Shown here piece after piece: positions 8,184 through 17,530 of a stretch of 44,806 bases of DNA. How positions within the stretch are numbered: position 1 is the stretch's first letter; every line of letters begins with the position of its first letter. The translations under genes were made by a program, and so were the position numbers. The stretch is taken from the NCBI GenBank assembly GCA_026400645.1, contig JAPLOP010000001.1, positions 15,097 to 59,902 of the forward strand, given 5' to 3'. The notes beneath the pieces are model-generated. The model made no database searches and was not told where the DNA came from. It worked only from the letters and a program-made list of their open reading frames with translations. This stretch comes from Alphaproteobacteria bacterium (GTDB lineage Bacteria > Pseudomonadota > Alphaproteobacteria > Paracaedibacterales > CAIULA01).

Positions 8184-9390
8184 CAGCTTTATCAACCTCT
8201 GCTTGATATTCTTTGGCACTTTCAACATTTATTTTACCAAAAATATCAGTAAGCTCTTGCTGCTTCCAATTGAAAGATTTTAAATGTACGTCACATTTTA
8301 TTTCAGGGTCACCAAAACACATGAAATTAAGTGTTGCATAAAGAGCTAGAGTTCTATTATATATGTATTCACCTGGTGCTTTTTCATAATCACTAACTTG
8401 GGGAATTAAAAGTTTCACCATTACATATGGAAAAGCTTCATATCTTGAAACAAACCCAAGGTTCCAAACCGCATACAAGTCGGCCCATTTTTTTTCAAAA
8501 GGCATATGAATAGAAATGGCTCTTCTATCTTCTGAAAAAGTTGCAGGACCTGCGCCAGTTACTTCATTTTCCTTGCCACCCAGACTATTCTTAGCCAATA
8601 CACAGCCAGCATAAGCATTATTAAAATTACCATTAAATATATCTGTTAATGTTGCTTCTAGGATATTTATTGGGATGCCGCATTTTCCATAATTTGGAGC
8701 CAATTTAGTGTTTTTTACAGCTCTAAAACTGTCTATACTTTTTTCAATTGTGAAGAACTTTATCCACTCGAATAGCCCAAAGGTGGAACTAAAAATGTCA
8801 ATTTTACTTCTTTCTTCGATCCATATGTCACTACAAATTTTAAGAATAGCTATGTCATTACGCATAGCTACGGTTAAGTTATTCAATACCATAGCATAGG
8901 CCACAACATCTGGAAGAATTTCTTTTCCTTCCTGCTCTGCTTTAGAATATAAATCTCCCAAATTTCCATTTACCACTTCCTCAACAACACTATGTAAGTA
9001 AGGATTACGTGCAGCACACACTGCCATTTGGTCAACCAAGGTTTCAAAATCTGAAACTGTAACATTTTCTGGGAATAATTTTTTTGCAATCCCTTCAAGG
9101 CCAGGAGCCCATTTATCTTGTTGATCTAGCAATTTCATTTGCCTAAAATGTTTTGCCATGCGACCACAAACATCTTTATTTGTCATTTGTTGCAAAGTAC
9201 CATTTATGAAATTTGCAATTTTTTGTTCTATACTTAAGTATTTTATAGCCTTTAATTGCCGGTGTGTGGTCATTGCACTGTGTGAAACGTTTGAATCAAT
9301 ATCTAAATCAAAAGCATTGTTATTACTGGCATCACAATGCTGCAATGATACAAATATACCGTAGACTATAAATAAATATTTTTTTAGCAT
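8158..9390 (-). CDS. Exported protein of unknown function, CtrA-box promoter
   Basis: I do not recognise the family. The 410-residue product has a signal peptide at residues 1-22 (MLKKYLFIVYGIFVSLQHCDA), then a mainly helical sequence without repeats or enzymatic motifs. There are scattered cysteines (DVCGRMAKHF, MAVCAARNPYL, ILKICSDIW, GKCGIPINI, YAGCVLAKN, LNFMCFGDPEIKC). I chose the ATG at 9390 because it begins the signal peptide and has a GAG-containing ribosome binding site. The open frame upstream to 9675 is repeat sequence and should be disregarded. The last codons come from an inserted element. A perfect TATAAT and a TTAA-N7-TTAA site lie upstream. The gene is AT-richer than its housekeeping neighbours. 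A secreted or periplasmic role is likely; an effector is possible but unproven. Confidence 0.72.
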   Translation of the reverse strand: MLKKYLFIVYGIFVSLQHCDASNNNAFDLDIDSNVSHSAMTTHRQLKAIKYLSIEQKIANFINGTLQQMTNKDVCGRMAKHFRQMKLLDQQDKWAPGLEGIAKKLFPENVTVSDFETLVDQMAVCAARNPYLHSVVEEVVNGNLGDLYSKAEQEGKEILPDVVAYAMVLNNLTVAMRNDIAILKICSDIWIEERSKIDIFSSTFGLFEWIKFFTIEKSIDSFRAVKNTKLAPNYGKCGIPINILEATLTDIFNGNFNNAYAGCVLAKNSLGGKENEVTGAGPATFSEDRRAISIHMPFEKKWADLYAVWNLGFVSRYEAFPYVMVKLLIPQVSDYEKAPGEYIYNRTLALYATLNFMCFGDPEIKCDVHLKSFNWKQQELTDIFGKINVESAKEYQAEVDKADAIFKKSS

Positions 9391-9435
9391 ATAAATCTCA
9401 CAAAAATAAAAAAGTAATAAGATGTCGAGCACTAT

Positions 9436-9473
9436 ATTATAACAATATAGCAAAAATATTAACAAAGCCTTAA
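9436..9473 (-). promoter_or_regulatory. CtrA-box promoter of the exported protein gene at 8158-9390
   Basis: On the minus strand TTAAGGCTTTGTTAA (9473-9459) is a full TTAA-N7-TTAA site. A consensus -10 TATAAT follows at 9441-9436, with 15 nt between it and the TTAATA that would serve as -35. The predicted transcript begins near 9429, giving a leader of about 40 nt before the ATG at 9390. The flanking GGYTTTGTTAATA is shared with the promoter at 9803. Confidence 0.65.
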
Positions 9474-9544
9474 CTTGTGCAGTAGTGGCTCCAGAATTAC
9501 TCCGGGGGCAGCTTTCGAGGAACACAGCATGGAAGCCTGTCAGA

Positions 9545-9692
9545 TTATCCATTGTCAATAAGCCTTCATGAGTTTGTGGAGATTTCTGGATTGCTTCTTT
9601 GGGCTTCGCCCTCATCGCAAAGACGTCATTGCGAGAAGCGTAGCGACGAAGCAACCCAGGAAACTCACTAATCATTTATGAAAATGGCATTA
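9545..9692. mobile_element. MITE-like palindromic element
   Basis: Degenerate terminal repeats, TTATCCATTGTCAATAAG (9545-9562) and ATTTATGAAAATGGCATTA (9674-9692), match the family at 8033, 18147 and 42682. Inside are CTTCATGAG, CTGGATTGCTTC and GACGTCATTGCG units and a second hairpin at 9601-9612 (GGGCTTCGCCC). With the copy at 8033 it brackets the exported protein gene. Confidence 0.55.
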
Positions 9693-9802
9693 TGAGTCAG
9701 GGGTAGTGTGAGAAGATTTATGAAAATTCTAAATATTGATCCCACGAGGAAATTATGTGAGTTCATGGTTTTATGGGGGGCAGCTGAATAGTTATGATTT
9801 TC

Positions 9803-9841
9803 TTAACGGTTTGTTAATAGGTTGTGTTTTAGCCTTAGATA
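9803..9841 (+). promoter_or_regulatory. CtrA-box promoter of the first six-cysteine repeat gene
   Basis: TTAACGGTTTGTTAA at 9803-9817 is a full TTAA-N7-TTAA site. Its second half (TTAATA) can serve as -35. TAGATA at 9836-9841 stands 16 nt later as -10. The start codon at 9872 and its AAGGA site follow after a leader of about 25 nt. The site is about 55 nt before the ATG, similar to the other three exported-protein genes. Confidence 0.65.
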
Positions 9842-9871
9842 TATGATTCGATAGATATTTAAGGAAAAACC

Positions 9872-10414
9872 ATGCTAAAAACATTATCATTAATAATTTT
9901 TGTGCTTGCGGGAACTCTGACTCAAAGTCATAGCAGGGAGCCAGTTGACCCGCTTGCCTATTGTTCCAAATGCAATGAAAAACACTGCAAAACAGACAGT
10001 GACACGGCCTTAAAATGCAACGAATGCCCATCTTTTAAGTCACCAAATATCGGGAAATGCAGGGATTCTTACTGTTCCGGATGCAAAGAGAAAAGCAAAA
10101 AAAATTGCAGCAAAAAAGAAGATGCTTTTGCCTGCTATAAATTATGCAAGAATGGCCCCGATGATTCAGCAACAAAGTCCTGCCTAGCGCCGCATTGTGG
10201 AAAATGCCGAGAACCTGATTATTGCGACGGCACCAAGAAAACAGAACATTGTTTTAGCGAGGCGTGCGAATATTTCAACGGACATGATAATACAAAAAAA
10301 TGCCGAACAGCATGGAATAAAAACAAGAAGCAAGCAGAAGAGCAGGTGGACGATGACACAGAAACAAGCACACCCGATCATCCAAAGCAGGAATCGGATG
10401 CCTCTGTTGATTAA
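9872..10414 (+). CDS. Exported protein with three six-cysteine repeats
   Basis: A 180-residue protein not recognised as a known family. Residues 1-22 form a signal peptide (MLKTLSLIIFVLAGTLTQSHS). The region from about residue 30 to 148 contains 18 cysteines in three tandem modules of about 38-41 residues. The spacing is C-x2-C-x(4-7)-C-x(8-9)-C-x(2-4)-C-x(10-11)-C, with modules linked by short RDSYC or LAPHC segments. The tail is charged (KKQAEEQVDDDTETS). The even cysteine count per module suggests three disulphides each, or possibly metal binding. It has an AAGGA ribosome binding site and a CtrA-type promoter. A four-module paralogue lies at 17531-18109. The function is unknown; an exported disulphide-rich surface or effector protein is a reasonable guess. 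Confidence 0.75.
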   Translation: MLKTLSLIIFVLAGTLTQSHSREPVDPLAYCSKCNEKHCKTDSDTALKCNECPSFKSPNIGKCRDSYCSGCKEKSKKNCSKKEDAFACYKLCKNGPDDSATKSCLAPHCGKCREPDYCDGTKKTEHCFSEACEYFNGHDNTKKCRTAWNKNKKQAEEQVDDDTETSTPDHPKQESDASVD

Positions 10415-10464
10415 GTCGAATCACCATGTAGGAATACGGAATTGATTTTGAGGTATTTGATTTT

Positions 10465-10541
10465 TGGTGCACCCGAGGGGATTTGAACCTCTGACCTTTG
10501 CCTTCGGAGGGCAACGCTCTATCCAGCTGAGCTACGGGTGC
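10465..10541 (-). tRNA. tRNA-Arg (anticodon CCG)
   Basis: The minus strand folds as a cloverleaf: acceptor GCACCCG/CGGGTGC, D-arm with AGCTCAGCTGGATAGAGC, anticodon loop CTCCGAA (anticodon CCG reading CGG), and T-loop GGTTCAAATCC. The discriminator is A and the 3' CCA is encoded (10465-10467 on the plus strand as TGG). It lies between the convergent cysteine-repeat gene and glyS. Confidence 0.95.
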
Positions 10542-10582
10542 TTATACTTGTGCTTTAATGATGCAGTGTACTGCAAAACCAC

Positions 10583-12628
10583 CTAACCTTGCAACTTCGA
10601 AAAGTCCGCTATTTGATCAACCAGCCCCTTAAAGCTCGACAACAATGCACATCGATTGTTTTTAAGGGTCTGGTCCTCGCAGTTAACCATAACGGCATCA
10701 AAAAAGGCATCAATTTGCGGTCTTAGCGTTGCTAATAACTCCATAAGAGGTGCATAGTCATGATTTTCCAATAGACCCCGGTAATCTTGCTGAACACGCT
10801 GAATCTGAACAAACAAATCTTTTTCAGCGGACTCAACAAGCAAAGCCTCATCACATTCAGGCAGATCATGCGATTCCTTGGCCAAAATCCCAGCAGCCCG
10901 CCGATAGGCACCCTTAAGACTTTCACCGGCATCCGTTTGCAACAAGGCCTGCAATGCTTTTGCACGCTCTGCAATCGACCAAAGACTATAAGGGCGAATA
11001 TCCCCTGACTGGGTCGACAGAATCGCCATCACGCAATCGTGGTCACCCCCCTGCCCCTTTAGATAAAAACTTAAACGGTCAGCAATGAATTGAATCGCAT
11101 CATCCGCAACCCCCGCCGACAAAGCAACCGACTGGTTTTGATAGGTGCAAACGGACCGATGAATCAAATCCCGTAAACACACTTCTTTTTGGGTATTCTC
11201 GATAATGATTCGAATAACCCCCAAAGCCGCCCGCCGCAATCCCAATGGATCTTTGGACCCCGTTGGCTTAATTCCACTGCCCAAAAAACCAACCAAGGTA
11301 TCGATTTTATCAGCCAATGCCAATTCCATGCTAATGGGCGCCGTTGGGCAATCGTCTGTTGGGCCATGGGGTTGATAATGTTCCTTGATGGCCGCGGCAA
11401 CAGCATCCGATTCACCCTGAAGGATCGCATAGATTTGCCCCATTGTTCCCTGCAGTTCCGGAAATTCACCCACCATCTGAGTCAAAAGATCCATTTTGCA
11501 CAACAATGCGGCCCGCGCCCCGTCGTCCGTTGTCATCAAGCGACAAAGGCGTTCAACTTTCTGCCCAAGGGACCCTAGCTTTATATGAAAAATAATCGCA
11601 TCCAATTTTGGCACGAGACTTTCAAGGGGGGATTTAAGGTCAACATCATAAAAAAACGACGCATCTGCTAATCGGGCCCGCAGAACACGTTCAAACCCCG
11701 CCATCATCAATTGCCCATCACCACCGGGATTATTCGTTACCACACCAAAAAATGGCGCAATCTTTCCGTGCCGATCACACAGTGTGAAATATTTTTGATG
11801 GACCCGCATGGATGTGGATAAAACGACATCCGGCAATCGCATAAACTCTTTTTCGATCCGGCCGATATGGACAAAGGGGAAATCAACCAGCCCCGAAACC
11901 TCATCAAGCAAAGCCGGGTCATCTTTAATGAAAAGACCTTTTTCCGCCGCCATTTGCCCAAGGCGATCATAAATATCCCGTTGCCTGTCTTGACGATCCA
12001 CCACAACAAAAGCCTCTGCCAACTTTTCCTGATAATCCCGAAAATCCGTGACCATGATGGCATCTGGCGCCAAAAACCGATGGCCATACGTGACATTACC
12101 CGTGGTCAATCCCAGCGATGAGATATTAAAAGAAACAGCGCGTCCCTGATAGACACAAACAATCGAATGCAGGGGGCGAATCCACGGCTTTGACCGTTTG
12201 TTCGTTTGGTGATTGTGCCACTGCATTGATTTTGGCCAGGGCATTTTATCCAAAAATTCCCCGATAACCTCAGGTAAAATTTCAACAAGCAGCTTTCCAG
12301 GCTCCGCCAAATCAGCATACCAATGGCCATCTTTTTGGATCAACTGATCCTGGTTTTGGCCAACACTTTTTAAAAACCCCTGAAATGCTGCCACCGGCGC
12401 ATCCACCTTTGGACCACGACGGCTTTCTTTGATGTCCTTTGTTGCTTCATCCAAACCCGAAACGCACAGGGTTAAACGTTGCGGCGCAATAAACGATTGA
12501 ACCGTCTGAAACGATGCATTCTGGGCAGTCAGAATCGATTCCAACAAAACTTTGCTGTCTTTTTCCGCCTGACATTGCATCCGGGCCGGTATTTCTTCGC
12601 TATAAAATTCAATCAATAATTCATTCAT
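10583..12628 (-). CDS. glyS: Glycyl-tRNA synthetase beta subunit
   Basis: The beta subunit of the bacterial heterotetrameric GlyRS; it binds tRNA-Gly and is needed for charging. The 681-residue length from [18 protein letters not shown] is normal. Family motifs include [53 protein letters not shown] and [21 protein letters not shown], which is nearly invariant. The ATG at 12628 overlaps the glyQ stop codon (ATGA), so the two are translationally coupled. An in-frame start seven codons upstream would lie within glyQ and is less likely. Confidence 0.96.
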   Translation of the reverse strand: MNELLIEFYSEEIPARMQCQAEKDSKVLLESILTAQNASFQTVQSFIAPQRLTLCVSGLDEATKDIKESRRGPKVDAPVAAFQGFLKSVGQNQDQLIQKDGHWYADLAEPGKLLVEILPEVIGEFLDKMPWPKSMQWHNHQTNKRSKPWIRPLHSIVCVYQGRAVSFNISSLGLTTGNVTYGHRFLAPDAIMVTDFRDYQEKLAEAFVVVDRQDRQRDIYDRLGQMAAEKGLFIKDDPALLDEVSGLVDFPFVHIGRIEKEFMRLPDVVLSTSMRVHQKYFTLCDRHGKIAPFFGVVTNNPGGDGQLMMAGFERVLRARLADASFFYDVDLKSPLESLVPKLDAIIFHIKLGSLGQKVERLCRLMTTDDGARAALLCKMDLLTQMVGEFPELQGTMGQIYAILQGESDAVAAAIKEHYQPHGPTDDCPTAPISMELALADKIDTLVGFLGSGIKPTGSKDPLGLRRAALGVIRIIIENTQKEVCLRDLIHRSVCTYQNQSVALSAGVADDAIQFIADRLSFYLKGQGGDHDCVMAILSTQSGDIRPYSLWSIAERAKALQALLQTDAGESLKGAYRRAAGILAKESHDLPECDEALLVESAEKDLFVQIQRVQQDYRGLLENHDYAPLMELLATLRPQIDAFFDAVMVNCEDQTLKNNRCALLSSFKGLVDQIADFSKLQG

Positions 12629-13512
12629 TGTTTCAAAGACTCCACCCAAGCTTCACAACTATCCTTTACGAGGGCGCGGACCCTGGTGATATATCCCGCA
12701 CGTTCAGTCACGCTAATCACACCGCGCGCATCCAGCAGGTTAAAATAATGATTGGCCTTAACACTTTGTTCGTATGCTGGCATGATCAGGGATTTTTCCA
12801 ATAATCGCCGACATTCAATTTCGCAATCCTGAAAGTGACGAAACAATATATCGGTTGAGGCGTATTCGAAATTATAGGCTGAAAATTCTTTTTCTGCCCG
12901 CAAACAAACATCGCTATAGGTTAGCTTTTCTGCCCCCTCGCATCCATTCCAATTCAGATCAAAATGGCTTTGAACGCCCTGAACGAATGTCGCAACGCGT
13001 TCCAACCCATAGGTAATCTCAACCGGAACAGGATCACAGGCAATGCCCCCTACTTGTTGAAAATACGTAAACTGAGTGATCTCCATTCCATCGCACCAAA
13101 CTTCCCATCCCATGCCGGCGGCACCCAGGGACGGATTTTCCCAATCATCCTCGACAAAGCGAATATCATGCTGAGACAGATCCAACCCAATCGCCTGCAG
13201 GCTATCCAAATAAAGCTGCTGGGAATTGACTGGGCAAGGTTTTAAAATAACCTGAAATTGGTAATAGTGTTGTGTTCTGTTGGGGTTTTCCCCATATCGG
13301 CCATCCTTTGGGCGACGACAGGGCTGAACAAACGCAGCCCGCCAAAAGTCTGGCCCCAATGCCCGTAATGTGGTTGCGGGATGAGATGTCCCAGCACCCA
13401 TTTCGGTATCGTAAGGTTGCAGAATGACACATCCCTGATTTGCCCAAAAAACTTGGAGATCAAAGATAATTTGCTGAAATGATTTTGTGGATGATTTGTT
13501 TTTTGAGGTCAC
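12625..13512 (-). CDS. glyQ: Glycyl-tRNA synthetase alpha subunit
   Basis: The catalytic class II subunit that forms glycyl-adenylate. Of its 295 residues, the stretch [68 protein letters not shown] is the highly conserved N-terminal catalytic region (motif 2 in [10 protein letters not shown]). [24 protein letters not shown] completes the active site. It is transcribed with glyS. tRNA-Lys lies upstream on the same strand, only 32 nt away. Confidence 0.97.
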   Translation of the reverse strand: MTSKNKSSTKSFQQIIFDLQVFWANQGCVILQPYDTEMGAGTSHPATTLRALGPDFWRAAFVQPCRRPKDGRYGENPNRTQHYYQFQVILKPCPVNSQQLYLDSLQAIGLDLSQHDIRFVEDDWENPSLGAAGMGWEVWCDGMEITQFTYFQQVGGIACDPVPVEITYGLERVATFVQGVQSHFDLNWNGCEGAEKLTYSDVCLRAEKEFSAYNFEYASTDILFRHFQDCEIECRRLLEKSLIMPAYEQSVKANHYFNLLDARGVISVTERAGYITRVRALVKDSCEAWVESLKQ

Positions 13513-13543
13513 TGGACTTAATCTGATTTTAAATTAAGAGGAA

Positions 13544-13619
<76 letters not shown>

Positions 13620-13752
13620 GTACTTTTCGTACCTTCCCTTTGTAGCGGATTATCGGCTTTCTGTCGAGCCTTTTATGCAAAGGTTGTTTGCTTGCACTTA
13701 ACGCCAAATCGGTTTACTCTACGCAAATTAAAATCACACGATTAAATATTGT

Positions 13753-14718
13753 ATGCGCATTGGTCCTATCATCATTGACAGTCCCGTTCTGTTGGCCCCT
13801 ATGTCGGGGGTCAGTGATCAACCGTTTCGTCGTGCAGTCAGAAAGATTGGGGCAGGTCTTGTTTTTTCCGAAATGATCGCAAGTCAGGCAATGATTCGAC
13901 AAACGCGCCAAACAATCAAAATGCTTGAAAGAAGCGCCGATGATGATCCCTTGGCGGTTCAGCTTGCGGGATGCGAACCCGATATCATGGCAGAGGCTGC
14001 CAAACTGAACCAGGATCTAGGGGCCAAGATCATCGATATCAACATGGGATGTCCGGCCAAAAAAGTTGTGAATGGCTATGCAGGCTCAGCATTGATGCGG
14101 GATATCCCTCTGGCAACAAAAATCATCGAAGCAACCGTCAAAGCCGTGTCTTTACCCGTGACATTAAAGATGCGCACGGGGTGGGATGAAAATACCCGAA
14201 ATGCCCCGCTTTTGGCGCGCATTGCACAGGATTGCGGCATCCAAATGATCACCGTTCATGGGCGAACCCGCTGTCAGTTATATTCGGGCAAATCGGATTG
14301 GGCGTTCATTCGAACCGTAAAGGAAGCAGTGACCATCCCCGTCATTGGCAATGGGGACGTTACATCGGTAGAGGATGCGCAAAACTTGCTGGACGAAAGC
14401 ACAGCGGATGGCGTCATGATCGGCCGTGGTTCGTATGGGCGGCCATGGTTCATTCATCATGTCAGTCATTATCTAAAGACAAAAGAAATATTGCCAGAAC
14501 CGCTCGTTTCGGCGCAGCACAAAATGGTGCTGGAACATTTGGATGATATCTTGTCGCATTATGGGGAAATGCACGGAATTAAAATTGCCCGGAAACACAT
14601 AGCCTGGTACAGTAAGGGGTTGTCAGGATCCGCGGAATTTCGAGTCGGCATCAACCAGACAGAAAACACGTCATCGTTGTTGAATCTTATTAATTCTTTT
14701 TATGGACGATTTTGTTAG
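13753..14718 (+). CDS. dusB: tRNA-dihydrouridine synthase DusB
   Basis: An FMN-dependent enzyme reducing uridine to dihydrouridine in the tRNA D-loop. The 321 residues include the TIM-barrel start [17 protein letters not shown], the catalytic C100 in [42 protein letters not shown] and the FMN phosphate site VIGNGDV followed by [13 protein letters not shown]. It is called DusB (NifR3 lineage) rather than DusA from these motifs and from the Fis/NtrC-type gene 11 nt downstream, an association conserved in proteobacteria. Confidence 0.93.
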   Translation: MRIGPIIIDSPVLLAPMSGVSDQPFRRAVRKIGAGLVFSEMIASQAMIRQTRQTIKMLERSADDDPLAVQLAGCEPDIMAEAAKLNQDLGAKIIDINMGCPAKKVVNGYAGSALMRDIPLATKIIEATVKAVSLPVTLKMRTGWDENTRNAPLLARIAQDCGIQMITVHGRTRCQLYSGKSDWAFIRTVKEAVTIPVIGNGDVTSVEDAQNLLDESTADGVMIGRGSYGRPWFIHHVSHYLKTKEILPEPLVSAQHKMVLEHLDDILSHYGEMHGIKIARKHIAWYSKGLSGSAEFRVGINQTENTSSLLNLINSFYGRFC

Positions 14719-14729
14719 AGGTACCGGGC

Positions 14730-15011
14730 ATGAATACAAGTAAAAATGATGATCATAATACAGGCCAGTATAAAGGTCTTAGTGGCGCCGTTTATCATTT
14801 TTTGCAAATCTATTTTGATCAACATAATGGATTATTGCCTGTTAATAATTTGTACCACACCATCATTCATGAGGTCGAAAAACCCCTGATTGAGATAACC
14901 CTGAAAGCTGTGTGCGGCAATCAAAAAAAGGCTGCTGAAGTTTTGGGGATCAACCGAAATACCCTTAGAAAAAAGATTCAGGAATTGGGCTTGGACAAGA
15001 AAACTTTATAG
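14730..15011 (+). CDS. Stand-alone Fis/NtrC-type DNA-binding protein
   Basis: A 93-residue protein consisting only of the Fis fold. Residues 16-60 (GLSGAVYHFLQIYFDQ, LYHTIIHEVEKPLIEITL) align with the Fis dimerisation helices. Residues 63-88 (GNQKKAAEVLGINRNTLRKK) form the helix-turn-helix shared with the NtrC C-terminus. The receiver and AAA+ domains of NtrC are absent, and no ntrB follows. The ATG at 14730 has AGAGGT before it; the frame is open to a TTG at 14712 inside dusB. The operon dusB-fis is the gammaproteobacterial arrangement, while most alphaproteobacteria have dusB(nifR3)-ntrBC. It may be a nucleoid-type regulator; its targets are unknown. Confidence 0.82.
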   Translation: MNTSKNDDHNTGQYKGLSGAVYHFLQIYFDQHNGLLPVNNLYHTIIHEVEKPLIEITLKAVCGNQKKAAEVLGINRNTLRKKIQELGLDKKTL

Positions 15012-15017
15012 CATTAG

Positions 15018-15062
15018 TTAATGGCTGACGAACGAAGAGAACGTGGCCATCCAGGAAACACC
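15018..15062. repeat. Fragment of the dispersed palindromic repeat
   Basis: Between the Fis-like gene and the NO reductase, GGCTGACGAACGAAGAG followed by GTGGCCATCCAGGAAAC repeats the right half of the elements at 18147 and 42682. No terminal inverted repeat is visible, so this is a partial copy. Confidence 0.5.
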
Positions 15063-15149
15063 TCCAAAAAATGAACAAAAGTGCACCCTAGTAATTGCGA
15101 TGGAACACCCATATACTGATCGGAAGTCATCTTCAAAAATACGGTTTTT

Positions 15150-17411
15150 ATGTCATACAGATCCTATTGGTCAACGTTAATCGCCGTCACGGTGTTATCG
15201 TTCCTAGTTGTTGGTTATCTTGGGAAAGAAATATACCAACAGGTTCCCCCCATTCCAAAAGCAATGTTGATCGACGGTGGCCAAACCCTTTACACAGAAG
15301 AAGATATCAAAAAAGGTCAGGCCGTCTGGCAATCAACGGGCGGACAGGAACTTGGAACCATATGGGGACATGGGTCCTATCTAGCGCCGGATTGGAGCGC
15401 CGATTGGATTCACCGCCAAGCCGTTGATCTTTTGAATACATGGGCCCAACGGGACTACAAAAAGAATTTTGATACCCTTCCAGACGAAGAGAAAGCCGTC
15501 CTTAAAGTGCGCCTTCAAAAAGAAGTTCGCACGAACACCTATAATCCAGATACAGGGAATATAGTTTTCTCAAAAGATGTTGGGACATCAATACAAAGGG
15601 TTGCACGCTATTACCAAGATTTATTTGGAAATGCACCTGAATTACACGAATTGCGTAATAAATATTCCATGATGGAGGATACCGTTGCCTCTGCTGAAAA
15701 TCGTCACGCATTATCGGGCTTTTTATTCTGGGCCGCCTGGGCATGTCAAACGAATCGTCCAGGGCAAGACATTACCTATACAAGCAATTGGCCATCCGAA
15801 AGACTGATTGGCAACACGGCACCGCCTGTTTTGTTGATGTCATCGATCATGAGCGTTGTCCTGCTTTTGGCAGCAGTCGGCATTATGATTTGGTATTATG
15901 CCGTCCACCTAAGGTCCGGGTATACAGACATAACCACGCTAAAAGCACCCGTCTTTAATGCGCCAACACCATCGATGATTGCCACGAAAAAATATTTCTT
16001 GATTGTGGCGCTGTTGCTGCTTTTGCAGGTAGTCTTTGGGGTTATAACCGCCCACTATACTGTCGAGGGGAATGCCCTTTTTGGAATAAGAACGGGTGAA
16101 TTTCTGCCCTATACGGTTTCAAGAACCTGGCATGTTCAATTGGCGCTATTTTGGATTGCGACGGCCCTTCTTGGGACTGGACTTTATTTAGCCCCCATGA
16201 TTTCGGGGTACGAGCCCCCCTATCAACGATTTGGTGTAAATTTCCTGTGGACATGCCTGGTTATAATCGTTCTGGGTTCGATGGCTGGCGAATGGTTTGG
16301 TATCAAGCAATACCTTTCGCTGCAGATGAATTTCTGGTTTGGTCACCAGGGTTATGAATATGTTGACTTGGGTCGCTTCTGGCAATCGTTCCTGATGGTT
16401 GGCCTGGTTGTGTGGCTTGTGCTTATGGTTCGTGCCCTGATGCCCGCCCTAAGGGACAAAACACAAAACCGGGGACTGTTGTTCCTTTTTTGTATCGCTG
16501 TATTCACAATTGCTGCATTTTATGGCGCTGGATTTATGTGGGGATCACACACGAACCTTGCCATCGTTGAATATTGGCGCTGGTGGGTTGTGCACCTTTG
16601 GGTCGAGGGGATATTCGAAATCTTCACAACAACAGCCGTTGCATTCTTGTTTGTTAATTTGGGGCTTCTTGATCGTCACAAAGCGACCAAATCGGTCTTG
16701 TTGGCGACGTCTCTTTATTCCTTTGGGGGGATTATCGGGATTTTTCATCACCTCTATTTCACAGCGACACCACAAACAGTCATCGTTTTGGGAGGCATAT
16801 TTAGCGCCCTAGAGGTCGTCCCCCTAACGTTAATGGGATTCGAAGCGTACCATAATTATGAAATCAGTAAATCCGCCCCTTGGGTTGCAATCTATAAGTG
16901 GCCCATTTATTTCTTCATTTCCGTAAGCTTTTGGAATCTGGTTGGCGCAGGCTTGTTTGGATTTATGATCAATATGCCATCAGCGCTTTATCACCTTCAG
17001 GGTTTAAATACGACACCCCTGCATGGACACGCAGCCCTTTATGGTGTTTACGGTAATTTGTCGATTGGCCTGCTTCTTTTCTGCATGAATTCGTTCATCA
17101 AAAAAGACGTTATTGCCCGTGATGAAAAATTGGTCTCGTGGACTTTTTGGCTTTTGAATATTGGTATTGCTGGTATGTGTTTCTTGAGTCTGCTGCCCGT
17201 TGGTTTGTATCAAGCCTGGACAAGCATCACGCATGACATGTGGTATGCCCGGTCCGAACACTTTACCGCGCAGCCCATTGTTCATGCATTTATTTGGATG
17301 CGTGCCTTTGGTGATACGCTGTTTGGATTTGGTGCACTTGGTTTGGTTGCCATCGTTTTGAAAAAGATGTGCTTAAAAAAGGATCAAAAGCAGTATCCAA
17401 GCTTGGCGTAA
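15150..17411 (+). CDS. norZ: Quinol-dependent nitric oxide reductase (qNOR)
   Basis: A single-subunit inner-membrane enzyme that takes electrons from quinol and reduces two NO to N2O. The 753 residues and layout are those of qNorB: a first membrane segment, a periplasmic domain without a CxxCH haem motif (KGQAVWQSTGGQELGTIWGHG is typical), then about 12 helices of the haem-copper oxidase core. Candidate metal ligands are the His of WWVVHLWVEGIFEIF (about residue 481) and the pair in GIFHHLYF (about 532-533), with low-spin haem ligands likely in TWHVQLALFW and in the C-terminal helix. No other denitrification gene is in the window, so detoxification of NO is more likely than respiration. No FNR- or NsrR-type box was recognised upstream. 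Confidence 0.92.
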   Translation: MSYRSYWSTLIAVTVLSFLVVGYLGKEIYQQVPPIPKAMLIDGGQTLYTEEDIKKGQAVWQSTGGQELGTIWGHGSYLAPDWSADWIHRQAVDLLNTWAQRDYKKNFDTLPDEEKAVLKVRLQKEVRTNTYNPDTGNIVFSKDVGTSIQRVARYYQDLFGNAPELHELRNKYSMMEDTVASAENRHALSGFLFWAAWACQTNRPGQDITYTSNWPSERLIGNTAPPVLLMSSIMSVVLLLAAVGIMIWYYAVHLRSGYTDITTLKAPVFNAPTPSMIATKKYFLIVALLLLLQVVFGVITAHYTVEGNALFGIRTGEFLPYTVSRTWHVQLALFWIATALLGTGLYLAPMISGYEPPYQRFGVNFLWTCLVIIVLGSMAGEWFGIKQYLSLQMNFWFGHQGYEYVDLGRFWQSFLMVGLVVWLVLMVRALMPALRDKTQNRGLLFLFCIAVFTIAAFYGAGFMWGSHTNLAIVEYWRWWVVHLWVEGIFEIFTTTAVAFLFVNLGLLDRHKATKSVLLATSLYSFGGIIGIFHHLYFTATPQTVIVLGGIFSALEVVPLTLMGFEAYHNYEISKSAPWVAIYKWPIYFFISVSFWNLVGAGLFGFMINMPSALYHLQGLNTTPLHGHAALYGVYGNLSIGLLLFCMNSFIKKDVIARDEKLVSWTFWLLNIGIAGMCFLSLLPVGLYQAWTSITHDMWYARSEHFTAQPIVHAFIWMRAFGDTLFGFGALGLVAIVLKKMCLKKDQKQYPSLA

Positions 17412-17441
17412 GGGGGCTGAGATCTTTTTAGGGGGGCTTTG

Positions 17442-17480
17442 TTAACGATTTTTTAAGACCTTATGATCTATTCTGGATAT
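17442..17480 (+). promoter_or_regulatory. CtrA-box promoter of the second six-cysteine repeat gene
   Basis: TTAACGATTTTTTAA at 17442-17456 is a full TTAA-N7-TTAA site. The second half (TTAAGA) can be the -35, and GGATAT at 17475-17480 stands 16 nt further as -10, the same geometry as at 9803. The start codon is 75 nt beyond the site. The T-rich stretch after norZ overlaps this region, and no separate terminator is clear. Confidence 0.6.
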
Positions 17481-17530
17481 CAGAGGCCTCATCCATGGGG
17501 ATATTGTATTCAAACTAGAAAGTTTAAAAA

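Noticed and set aside
9391-9675. N-terminal extension of the exported protein at 8158-9390
   Set aside because: The extra 95 codons come from a palindromic element; the signal peptide begins at 9390 with its own promoter and ribosome binding site.
10184-10514. Open frames on the opposite strand of the cysteine-repeat gene and across tRNA-Arg
   Set aside because: They are shadows: no ribosome binding sites, no domain, and one reads through a clear tRNA.
13518-13532. TTAATCTGATTTTAA, another TTAA-N7-TTAA site
   Set aside because: It lies only 6-20 nt before the glyQ ATG and after tRNA-Lys, leaving no room for a promoter; about one or two chance matches are expected in the window.
15012-15149. 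FNR or NsrR box upstream of the NO reductase
   Set aside because: No TTGAT-N4-ATCAA or similar palindrome is present; the spacer is mostly repeat sequence.
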